Shown: positions 53,824-63,318 of the stretch, in pieces | Layout: each line of letters starts with the position of its first letter | How positions within the stretch are numbered: the first letter of the stretch is position 1 | From: Blastocladiella emersonii ATCC 22665 | Taxonomy: Eukaryota; Blastocladiomycota; Blastocladiomycetes; Blastocladiales; Blastocladiaceae | DNA: 64,000 nt | Reading direction: 5' to 3' | NCBI GenBank assembly: GCA_025594325.1 | Contig: JANHCV010000008.1 | Location: 868,001 to 932,000 of the forward strand | The notes under the pieces: generated by a model | Databases searched by the model: none | Seen by the model: the letters and a program-made list of their open reading frames with translations, nothing else | Told to the model about the DNA's origin: nothing | Position numbers and translations under genes: made by a program

Positions 53824-56370
53824 TCAGCGCAGGATCGAGTTGAAGGCCGTGTCAGACTCCTGGAAGAACTGCTCGCGGCCGATGAACCAATTAAGGTGGT
53901 AGTACGGCTTCTTCTTGGGCTTCCCGTTGACGAGGTGCTTGAGGAACGTCGGCACGAGATGGACAGGGCCGACGATGGCGGGAACGGGTACGACGGCAAG
54001 GGCGTCCTCGCGGCGCACCTGGATCAGGTGAGTGATGGCGTCGCGGGCGAGCATGGTGTTGCTGTTGGGCTTGAACCGCGAGAACCAGCGACCGACGGCG
54101 ACCTGGAAGCGGTCGTCAAAGCCCTTGATGGCAAAGTCGAGGAAGAGGATGGGCTCCATGATGTTGAGCCCGCCCTGGTTGCCGCGCCAAGCCTGGGTTT
54201 GTCGCCAGGGGGAGGCGATCAGTAACGAGTGGTGTAAAGCGGCAGGAAGATAACAAGGCGAGGTTAAACGTACCACAAAAAAGTCGTTGACGAGGCGACC
54301 ATGGGACTCGGTGACGCGGGCCTTGAGGATCTCGACGATCGGCTGGCGGTCGAGGTCGCTCGTGCGATGGATCTCCATGCACTGGAACCCGCGGACCTGC
54401 GACACGCGGCCGGCGGCATCGGTAAGGTCCTTGGGACGAAGCGCAGCGTTGGCGTCGCGGTTGCTGGGTGGCAGAAAAGGACAGGGAGCGAACAGGAGAG
54501 TGGCGTCAGTGCATGACTTCGAGAGAGGGCAGTGATGCGGGAGTACGTACTCGATGCCGAGCAGGACGTGCTTGGCCATGGCCTTGGTGAGGCCGCGCAG
54601 GAGGTTTGGGAACTTGTTCTCGAGCCAGTCGAGCGTGACGCCGCGGCGGGACCCGCGCAGCAGCGAGGGAACGACACTGAGCGTGATGCGGCGCTCCTCG
54701 TACTGCAACTCGACGCAGCTGACGGCGGGCTGTGGTTCAGCAGCAGCGTCAGTAGCGGCCGTCGGCGCGCCAGCGCCTGCAGTCGTCGCGCCGTTGCCCA
54801 CAGCGCCTGTGGCCGCCGACATGGCATTGACCTCGGCAATGAGCTCCGGGCTGCCGTAGAGGCGAGCGTAGACGCGGCCCTCGTCCGTGGCAATGTCGAT
54901 GTCCATGTTGTCGACACACCGGATGGTGCCTGCAGCGGCGGGCGCGGGGGCAGCAGTGGCGGCAGCAAAGGTCGTTGTGGGTGCTCGGGTGGGCGCGGGG
55001 GCAGCGGTGGCGGCGGCAAAGGTCGTTGCGGGTGCTTGGGCGGCGGGCGCAGGGGCAAAGGTCGTTGCGGGTGCTGGGGCGGCGGGCGCAGGGGCAAAGG
55101 TCGTCGCGGGCGTGGAGGCACAAGCGGCGGCCACTCGAGCCCGCGCGCCGTCCAGTGCCCGGTCGAGGGGCGCGAGCGTCGGGTCGACCTTGTCGAGCGA
55201 GATGAGGTCGGGGTGGTAGACGCGCATGTAGGAGAACTGCGCGATCAGGGCGTCGCGTGCAGCAATGTTGAGCGACGCCAAAATCTTGAGCGACTGCTGG
55301 CTGTTGGTGCGCTTCGTTGGTGCTGTCGCGTACACCTTGTGCTGGAGCTCGATTGTGGTCTCGGTGCTGGACGCCGCCGGCGCGCCGAAACGGCGTGCCG
55401 AGCCCGGGATGTGGTTCATCATATGAAACACGAGGGCGTCGGGGAGGTCGACACCGGCGTCCTCAAAGAACAGCACGAGGTGCTCGAAGAAGACGTCGAG
55501 GTACCGTCCAATCAGCTCCAGCGCCGAGTTGGTGAGGGTCGGCGAGGACGCGAGCGTGGCCACGGTCGCGAAGCTGCTGAACAGGTGCAGGACGCGGTCG
55601 TTGAGCTCCTTCTCGCGAAACAGGCCGATCAGGTGCGGCACAATCACCTACAGGCAAAGCGACGCAAACACGATGAGTAAGCATTGGAAGGGAGCCAGCC
55701 AGCAGCGAGTCTACCCAAGCACGGAGAAACACACGTACGCGGTAAAGGCACCGCCACTCGTGCCCGGCGAGCTTGTCACGCGTCATGATGGCGCCGGCGC
55801 GCAGCGGGTTGCTCGAGAAGGCGGGCGTCATGCTGATGCGCTGCTCGAGGCTCGGCGGGTGCGTCACGCGCTTCTTGACAATGGCCTTGAGCGCCGACCA
55901 CAGGTAGCGGCCAAACGCGCCGATATCGAGCTGGTGCAGCAGGTCGACAGCGAGACACTTGAAGATGTTGACGCTGGGCCACTCCTTGAAGCCGCTCTAC
56001 ACGTCGTTCGTGTGGGGGCAAAATGGTCGGTGAGTGAGACATGGGCGGCGCCAAAGCGCAGTGGGCATGGAGAGAGCCAGCGCACCTTGAGCAGGTGGTA
56101 CCCGAGAGTTTTGGCCAGCGCCTTGAGCTGGGCCTTGCTCAGGCCCATGACGGCGGGTCGACGCGCTTGGCGCGGATCTCCTCGATGTTGTAGGACCCGA
56201 AGATGAGCATGCGTTTGAGAAACTGCGCGACCTCGGTCGGGCAATGCGGGCAGACGATGCCCTGCTTGGTGAGCGTCATGATTGAGAGCTCAGGGAGGTC
56301 GCCGAGCACCTGCAGCAGCCGCATGAACGTCTTGTAGACGTCACCGGGTGCGACTCGCATCGGACGCCCG
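53824..56370 (-). CDS. Transposase-like protein, at least five exons, N-terminus unclear
   Basis: Clear introns are 56095-55997, 55738-55648, 54550-54464 and 54273-54193; donors are GTGCGC or GTACGT, acceptors TAG or CAG, and the joins are frame-preserving. Motifs in order: CPHCPTEVAQFLKRMLIFGS, VNIFKCLAVDLLHQLDIGAF, LEQRISMTPAFSSNPLRAG, LAGHEWRCLY, STETTIELQHKVYATAPTKR, an Ala/Pro repeat (TFAPAPAAPAPAT), and a C-terminal VGPVHLVPTFLKHLV. The DLLHQL, STE...HK...KRTN and VHLVP elements resemble the C-terminal half of fungal CACTA-type (Plavaka/KDZ) transposases. A frame change near 56155 and the missing N-terminal half leave its activity doubtful. Confidence 0.5.
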
Positions 56371-56768
56371 CTACACATGCGCGAGTACAAGGGCAAAGTC
56401 AGTGAGGGTGGGCGGCCCAGCGTTGGCGTGCGCGCGCGCGGGAGAGATTGCGGCGCAGCGGCGAGGCAGCGACGCGCCGAGCACATGATTGGCGCGTTGG
56501 CGCGTTGGCGCGTTTGCGCGTTCGGCGGCGTGCTGCACAGCCTGCTGCACAGCGGCGGCGAAGAGGCAGGCAAAGAGGGGGCGCCCCCTCGCCCCGCCCC
56601 GCCCGCTCCCGCTCCCGCTCTCCCTCCCCTCTCTTGACTTTGCGCCTGCTCGGCCTCGGTCGCTTCTGCTCCCGCAAGACACCCGCCGCCCTCGACCTGC
56701 TGGCATCCGACCCACCCGCCCTCCACCGCCACCGTCACCGCCATCTCGCGTCCCGAGCGTCGCCCGTC

Positions 56769-59365
56769 ATGGCGTCGCACCAACCCGCGCCCAGCCCGTT
56801 GTCTGGCTCGGCGCCCGCCAAGCCGCCACTCAACATGACGGCGGACGAGATCCAGATGATCATGCAGTTCCGGCAGCAGCGGTCCATGCCGCAGTATCAG
56901 CAGCAGCAGCATCATCATCCTCATCATCATCAGCAGCAGCAGCACCAGCAGCAGTTCCCGTTCCCGCCGCCGGACCCAACCTCGTTTGCGCAGGCTGCCC
57001 CTCTCCCCATCGTGTCTCTTCCCGCCGCCACCGCGCGTACCCCCGCCACGGACCGGTTGATGACGTTCGCCCCTGCTCCCGACCCCTCCTTGCCCTTTTT
57101 CCTCAGCTCCACCACTCGCGCGCCGCCCGCCTGCTCGCCTGCTGCCGCCGCCGCTGTTGCTGCCTCTCCGGCGGTGGCAGCAACGGCCCCACAGCCCAAC
57201 GACGGCAGCAAGCCTCCGCGCAAGTGGCGGCGCCGCTTGAAGCACAACCCATTTGCCTGCGGGCCCGTCTTGCCCGCCGCTCCTCCCTCCTCTGCGCCCT
57301 TGACTGTTCCGCCATCTGCGCCCGTCGCTAGTCTCGCCCCTCTCGCCCCGCTCACCCCTCTCGCCCCGCTCACCCCTTTCACACCATCATTGGCGCCCGC
57401 AGTCGCACCCACCAACGGGTGGGCACAGCTTCGATTGCGTACAATTGATGGCACCATGATCGCCAAGGTCTACTCGGCCTTCGTCACGCCGTACATGACC
57501 CGCTTCGACCTGTCGGATCTTGAGAACGAGTGGCCAAGCGCCCATGTACGGTCCACGGCCAACCGCGAGTTGCGCCGGGTGCACTGACTCTGCTGCCTGC
57601 CTGTGTATAGCTTGAGTTCGCCAACCTGAAGGACGAGTTCGCCTGTGCTCGCTCCAACCTCTTCACGCTGGTCCTCAAGTTCATCAGGCAGAAGCTGGTC
57701 AACAACGCCTCGATCGCCTCGGGGACCTGGGACACGGCGCACGCCGCCTTCAAGGCCGGCAACATGGGCGTCCTCAAGCCTGCGTGGACCAACAACGTGC
57801 TCTTTGACGCGGCCGGCAACCCAAACACGATCCTTGAGGTGCTGCTCGACAGCGTCCTCCTGTTGTCCGTGAACTGTACGTTGCGTGCGTCTGCCCATCC
57901 CTCGACACAACTTGTACCCCTCATTCGCCCCTCCCCTCCCCCTCCAACCTTGCCCTCATAGCGAATGTATCCTTTGGATCCATCGCTGTGCTGGTGCTGC
58001 AGGAACTGGACGGGGCCGTGCTCAAGGTCAACCGCGCCCAATGCTTCCTCGCTCTACTTCTCGCTGTGATACGTTGCGCCTCCGCCGTCACCGCCGCTTT
58101 CTTTCTGCGGCCTGCTCACCCCCGCGCGCGCGCGCTGCCTAGCTGGGCTCGGCCCTGTCGCCCGCGAAGGGGTGGGGTGACTTCCGCAACCAGTCGGACC
58201 GGCAATCCAACCTCACCAAGCTCCGCAAGGTCGTGGCGGAACCCAACTTTACCAAGAAGGTGACCGGCTTCTCGGTGCTGTTCCGCGAGACGTGTGCCCA
58301 ACGTGGGTACAGTACGGGCTTTGCGTGGTTCACTGCCCCGCCGCCGAGCACTGCCACGCCCGCGTCCGGCCTTGCCATCGCCGGGGCACCAGCAGCGGCC
58401 TCGGCCTCGTCATCGGTACCCGCCGGCGCCATGCCCTTCTCCAACTCGGGCTACGCGGTCGAGATGCCGTTGGGCAACACGTCATCAATGCTCATCAACC
58501 CCGGCAACCCGGCGTCGCCTCTTCACCTCGCTGCCCACAACGGCCTCGACCCCGGTATCTTCGAGCTGCTTGCGCGCAGCGGCAACGGTAGCGGCTCGGC
58601 CTCGCTCACCATGTCGGCCTTGACCTCGGCCGCAGTCCCGCTTGCCACCAGCGCGCCCTCGCTCGTGCCTGTCGAGACTACGACCGCGCCCTTCCCCTCG
58701 TCCCCGCTCCCTCGTGCCGACGCTGACGCCAACAACGATGACAAGGGCGACGAGAGCGACGCCAGTCCCCTTCGTCGTCCACGTTCGCTGACCCCGCCAC
58801 CACCTCGGCCACCACCACCTCCGCCACTGCAGCAGCGGCCTTGTCGTATGCTCCCTTCCCTTCGCTGCTGTCTCCGCGTCCGGGTGACCAACGCTGACGC
58901 TCATGCCATCGCCCCCACCTCCCAGCCCATCGCTCCGCTGCTGCAGGTGTTGGTGCCAGTGCGACACCGACCAGCGGGTCCGTGGTCGAGCCCCAAGTCG
59001 GCGCAGCACACGGGCTCACCTCGCCGGCCGCGGCCATCGATGCTGCGGCTGCTGCTCAAGATCCAGCGGGCGTGGTCGACGGCGAGACTGAGGCCAAGCT
59101 GCGCCAGTCGGCGGCGTCCGAGGGTGGCGTCATTGAGGACAACGAGCGCGCCAAGGACAACGAGTCGGCGTGGACCGATGCCCAAGTCACGCAGGAGACG
59201 GACCCGACCAACAACGTCGAGAACGCGCCACCCGCGCCTCCCACAACGCCTGCGACCTGGGCCAAGTCGACGCGCGTGCGCAAGCCCAGCGCCAAGCGCG
59301 CGGCGACGCTCGCGGCGTTCGCCATCTCGGTGCCTCGCAGAACGAAGACCAAGGCCAAGAAGTAG
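56769..59365 (+). CDS. Unrecognised partner gene of the 7.2-kb transposon, multi-exon
   Basis: Exons 56769-57545, 57611-57875, 57962-58065 and from 58143. The introns have GTACGG/CTGAC/TAG, GTACGT/.../TAG and GTGATA/.../TAG and keep the frame. The N-terminus is low complexity (Gln/His run QYQQQQHHHPHHHQQQQ, then Ala/Pro), with a basic KPPRKWRRRLK. The middle (LEFANLKDEFACARSNLFTL, NNVLFDAAGNPNTILEVLLD, AEPNFTKKVTGFSVLFRETC) looks like a folded domain I do not know. Exons between 58760 and 58930 are unresolved. The end is basic (PRRTKTKAKK) and stops with TAG at 59363. It may be an accessory DNA-binding protein. Confidence 0.5.
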
Positions 59366-59927
59366 GCCAAGGGCGCGCGCGCGCGCACGCGCTGTTGCAC
59401 CGTGGGGGGGGGGGGGGGGCGGGCGAGCGGGCAGGCCGGCCGGCCGGCCGCCCAAGCGTGTTCCGATATGATGATATTGTATATATATATACCCGAATGC
59501 TGCGGATGACTCCCCGACTGGGTCAGGATCTGAGCGCGATATGGCCTGGATCCGGCGACGATACGGCCAGGATCTGAGCGTGACATGGCCCGGATCCGGC
59601 GACGATACGGCCAGGATCTGACTGCGACGTGTGCCCGGATCCGGCCACGATGCGAGCGGGATAGTGACACGATCGGTGCGCACTTCGCGGCGGCATCACG
59701 GCAGCCTCTGTCCCGGACCTGGGCGAGATCAGGGCAGGATCACGGCACGATCAGGGCCGGATCTGGGCCGGATACCGCCCCAACGCTGCCCAGACGCTGC
59801 CCCGACCCCGCTCGCGCCGCCCGCGCGGCGTCTGAGCCAGATCCGGTCCGCGTCAGGATAATATCACAGATCCGGCCCAGATGCTGCTTTCTGGCCGCGA
59901 TCCGGCCGCGATCGGGCCCCGAACCGC

Positions 59928-59946
59928 TGCTGCAGGTTTTGCGATG
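59928..59946 (-). repeat. Right terminal inverted repeat of the 7.2-kb transposon
   Basis: TGCTGCAGGTTTTGCGATG, inverse of 52713-52731. The 59366-59927 stretch holds a 16-base G run at 59404-59419, a TATATATATA patch and tandem GGATCCGGCGACGATACGG-type units. Confidence 0.75.
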
Positions 59947-60068
59947 GACTTTTCGCAAGGTCACTATTGAACCTGCCCGTCCCGACTTGGATCAAGTTCC
60001 CAATTGGGCGGCAGTGGTCCAGCCACCTCAACCACCCCATTCGGGTCAGCCAGAAATGTACGATGGTG

Positions 60069-60659
60069 CAGTCTCTCATCTTCGACCCATGCATTACTCT
60101 CGAGTCATTGGCTGCCTCGTTTGCCGGCGGCGCCGCCCCGCTCCAATCGCCCTCCCCACCTGCGAAAAGAAACGCGAAGGAGTGCGCGTTTTGCAAGAGG
60201 GTGGTGTGGCTTCGCAAAGCGTTCACATCACACTTGACGGACGCATGTCGGCACATCAGCACCATCCGTCTGCACGCGCGCGTTGTCGCGGACGCGGTCA
60301 AGAGTGCTGCGCTTACGATCCCGAAATTATCGGGCTCCCCGCACACCCAAGCCGAGCCGCTCACGGCGCTCATGTTGCAGCAGCTGCGTGAAGCGCCGCT
60401 CCCAGACGGCGCGCTGGATTGGGCCGGTTCCACCATCTCCAAAGCGTGCAGTCTGCTCTTTGCACTGATCTCGCTCGCGTACGAGCTTGGAAACGGTGCA
60501 ATGCGGGACCTGTGGAAGCTCGTCGAGTTGATTAGCGGGACGAGTAGCTGTTTTGATTCCCGAAAGGGGCCCAAAAAGAACGTTGATGTTTTTTTTGATG
60601 TGGTTCCAAAGTGTTGCAATTCCGACATTAGTAAGCTGAGGCGGCCCGCTGACTGCTAG
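60069..60659 (+). pseudogene. Gag-like family copy 16, 3' part
   Basis: It resumes with QSLIFDPCITLESLAASFAG, which aligns with the core end of copy 18 (IAAPDLTLSEMAAALGNVVF). Knuckle: CAFCKRVVWLRKAFT, then HLTDAC. C-terminal helices: KACSLLFALISLAYELGNGA. It ends with TAG at 60659. It fits the 49210 fragment without a gap in the family alignment. Confidence 0.6.
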
Positions 60660-60722
60660 TACAGCACACAACCCAGTTGCGCACGAGACTAGAGATGTGC
60701 CGAGCGGTCGCGTTGCGCCACA

Positions 60723-60728
60723 CACGTG
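60723..60728. promoter_or_regulatory. E-box CACGTG, 118 bp upstream of copy 17
   Basis: Context CCACACACGTGAGCGATG. Confidence 0.45.
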
Positions 60729-60840
60729 AGCGATGGGGGCAGTTTTCCCGAAGCGGCCAACGGTTCGGCTCGCGGCTTGCGCGTCACATCTCACGCTGCT
60801 CCCTACTCGTGTGCGCGTCTGACCGCACGCATGTCACTTT

Positions 60841-61861
60841 ATGCAACTTAGAATGCGAGCTCAATGCAATCTGCCGGTCGAACGTTCCTCATCCTTGGGC
60901 CACGGCCAGAACCTGCCCCTTGTCGCGCCGCGCGACCTCGCAGCGATGCCGCCGCCACAGGACCAGTCGCTTGAGGCGCAAATCCTCAACTCGATGAATC
61001 TTCGCTTGCACCAGGTCCATTCGGTGCTTCACCATCGTATTGCATGCTTCGCTGAAACCCACACTGAGTGGAACGTGCGTCGCGGCGATTCTGATCCGCC
61101 ACTCTGCCACCTAGCAGATCTCTATCCAGCCGATGGGGCACGCCGGCTTCTACTCTCGTACAGCCCGGCACCCTTGTCGACTCTTGCACTGGCCGAATGT
61201 CCCGCACCTCGTTTGCCACCTGCTGGCTCGAGCGGACCCAGCTCCCGCGACGACGCGTACGAGCTGATTGACACATCCGGTCATTCTCTCTTCTACCAAG
61301 TCTCTGCCCGCGTACCCAGCCTTCGCACCACCGGTCAGCAGCGCGTTCCAGTCGTTTCAGACCCGCGCGACTTCCTCGCCGCCCTGCGTGGGGTCGCGCC
61401 GCACGAATCGCTCTCGCGCCTTCTCATTGCGGCACGGACCAAGGTGACGTGGATGCAGTTCTGCACCTATGCCGTTTTCCTGCGCAAGTCGACGCCCGAC
61501 CGCGAGGCCGAGCACCTCTTCATTAGCGTTGTCGAAAACACGTGGCGGCCCGCTTGGACGGCACGCTGGAGCAAGCTTCGGCTCAGATCGCGCTCAGCCA
61601 AGGACATGGATCGGTTCTACAAGGCGTTCTGCGCGCTAGTTGGCGAAGCGGTCGGGCTCACGCACGAAATGATGCACGAGGAGCACGTGAAGCGCGTGTT
61701 CAATATCACCGTGTCCCGGTCCGTGGGATAGAGCCCCATTACCGTCCAGAACCTCATTCCGGACCCGAGGGCGACGCTTCTCGACGTCTGCAACGATTAC
61801 ATTTGGCTTGCCAAGCCCGGACCAAGTACAACCAAGCATGCTCGAATGCGGCTGTTGAGAT
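60841..61861 (+). pseudogene. Gag-like family copy 17, in-frame TAG in the core
   Basis: It starts MQLRMRAQCNLP (CTTTATGCAACTTAG). N-terminal helix SMNLRLHQVHSVLHHRI; core MQFCTYAVFLRKSTPDREAE, RPAWTARWSKLRLRSRSAKD, EEHVKRVF. TAG at 61729-61731 follows SRSVG where paralogues have Trp or Tyr. The frame continues with SPITVQNLIPDPRATLLDVC and ends at a TGA near 61860. No knuckle. Closest to copy 12, which is broken at the same position. Confidence 0.7.
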
Positions 61862-61993
61862 GAGCGGGCTTGTGTGTGCGACTGTTGCTTCAATACACCA
61901 CGTTTGCTCGTCTGTTGTGCGCGTGGATCAGAGAGCCTGGCCTGCCTGGGTGCCGGCTTCGGCGGCCACGCGCCGTCCACCTCCCTGCGACCT

Positions 61994-61999
61994 CACGTG
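61994..61999. promoter_or_regulatory. E-box CACGTG in a 12-bp palindrome, 95 bp upstream of copy 18
   Basis: CCTCACGTGAGG at 61991-62002 is a perfect palindrome. Confidence 0.5.
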
Positions 62000-62088
62000 A
62001 GGAGGCGCGCAAGCCGAACTCACGACGGCGCGTCAGGCCGACCTGACCCCACTCTCCCCTCGGACCGTGCCCCCTGGCAGCTATACCA

Positions 62089-63318
62089 ATGAAGACTCCA
62101 TGCAACTTGAATGAAAATCGGTTACCGACACACGGTGACCTTGTCCGCGTTCCGGGCCTCCCACTTGCCGCGGCCGCCGAGCGAGACGCTGGGTGCTGCG
62201 AGGACCAGCAAAAGAGACTTTTGCGCGTCATGGAGCTGCGTCTTCAGGTTATAAGAACCACTCTTGCTATTAGACTTGATCGATCTCCCGCTCCGTCACA
62301 TTCGGCGACCGCTGCCGCCGCTGAAATCGGATCACTATTGTCTCAGCTCGCGAGTTTGACGGAGCCGCAACAGATTGTTGCTCGTTCCTTCAACGAGCCC
62401 GCTCCTGTCCTGGCTCCCGCCGGCTCGGACACGCCTCGTCTCGACCCGGCGCATGGTCATTGCAAACCCGAGCCCGAGTTTGGAGCAGCTCGTTCTCAAG
62501 GCCCAGCTCATACAGGTCCGACCACGACTTACTCAACAGGGACCTTGAACTCGCCCAGCAGCCGTACCTCCCTTTGTTCCTTCGACGACCACCTTCGCTT
62601 CAGACTCAAGGAGTCTGGCCCCAACGTGCCGCTCACGGTCTTGCTGGCGCATGCTTACCCAAACGTCCACCGTGCCCTGTATCGCAGGTATGCTGTCTTC
62701 TTGCGCATGACAGCAACCGACGACGAGGCGAAACAAATCTTCCTCGACGCTCTCAAGCCAATTGACGATCAGCTGTCGTGGATTAACCGCTGGCTCCGCA
62801 TGAAGCCCCGGCCGAGCACTACCGTCGCCAAAGTCTTCTCGACCTATATCCTTGTCCTCCGCGAGCAGATTGTGACTGACGCCATCTTTCAAAGGTTGTG
62901 GCACATGAAAAAGCTCTTTGCCGACAAGTTGTTCATGTCGCTCGGGTACATCCCGAAGACGTCGCTGGAGATGATCGCCGCGCCTGATTTGACTTTGTCT
63001 GAGATGGCCGCCGCACTTGGCAACGTTGTGTTCCCGGCGGTTCACTTGTCCGCACCGATGCGAGGCAGCGATGCGGTAACCCGCGGCGGCGACAGTATCG
63101 CCTGCATGTACTGCCGGCAGCTTTGCCAAGCAGTTAATATTGTCCGCTCTCACTCCACGCGCGAGTGCCAGGCACTACAGGACACTTGCTCCGTCGCCAC
63201 TGCAATCGTGAGCGCCGCGCGAAACATGGCCGTTCCAAGCCCTCCGCATTGCGCGGCCGCTTCGCTGAACCATGTCTTCCTCGCTACTGCGAAACAATGG
63301 GTCGTCGACGTGACCCGA
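62089..63318 (+). pseudogene. Gag-like family copy 18, 3' end cut by a transposon
   Basis: It starts MKTPCNLNENRLP (ATGAAGACTCCATGCAAC). N-terminal helix VMELRLQVIRTTLAIRL; core HRALYRRYAVFLRMTATDDE, WINRWLRMKPRPSTTVAKVF, HMKKLFADKLFMSLGYIPK. Knuckle: CMYCRQLCQ, then HSTREC. It is intact up to LATAKQWVVDV, where the 7.2-kb transposon end begins at 63319. The frame would run into transposon DNA to 63525. The missing tail should lie beyond the window. Confidence 0.8.

Larger units (their letters stand above)
52713..59946 (+). mobile_element. 7.2-kb DNA transposon with divergent gene pair, possibly CACTA/Plavaka-like
   Basis: The ends are CATCGCAAAACCTGCAGCA in inverse orientation, followed by subterminal arrays of CCGGATC/GATCCGG motifs. 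It contains a minus-strand transposase-like gene (53824-56370) and a plus-strand partner (56769-59365) with a shared promoter region. The last 680 bp recur almost perfectly, inverted, at 63319-64000, and one end alone at 42215. The near identity suggests recent mobility. The superfamily assignment rests on weak C-terminal motifs in the minus gene. Confidence 0.7.
49211..60065 (+). mobile_element. Putative transposon inserted in copy 16, itself interrupted by the 7.2-kb element
   Basis: The interval separates two parts of one family gene; GTG borders both sides (49208-49210, 60066-60068). Both ends carry CCGATTGG/CCCGAATGG-type motifs, and near the ends CATTTTGGC faces CATTTCTGGC in inverse. 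GACCTTGCGAAAAGTC occurs at about 52462 and inverted at 59953-59968. Boundaries are approximate because no perfect terminal repeat was found. Its own genes (49790-52279) are degenerate. Confidence 0.4.

Noticed and set aside
8284-61731. UAG reassigned to an amino acid, because several frames continue past TAG
   Set aside because: TAG is used as the natural end of intact genes (copy 8 at 19446, the partner gene at 59363) and paralogues have sense codons at the broken positions; intron acceptors explain others.
23752-63318. Family copies as complete LTR retrotransposons
   Set aside because: No LTR pair, pol domain, polypurine tract or target duplication was found around the individual copies; only the element at 24850-36941 has these.
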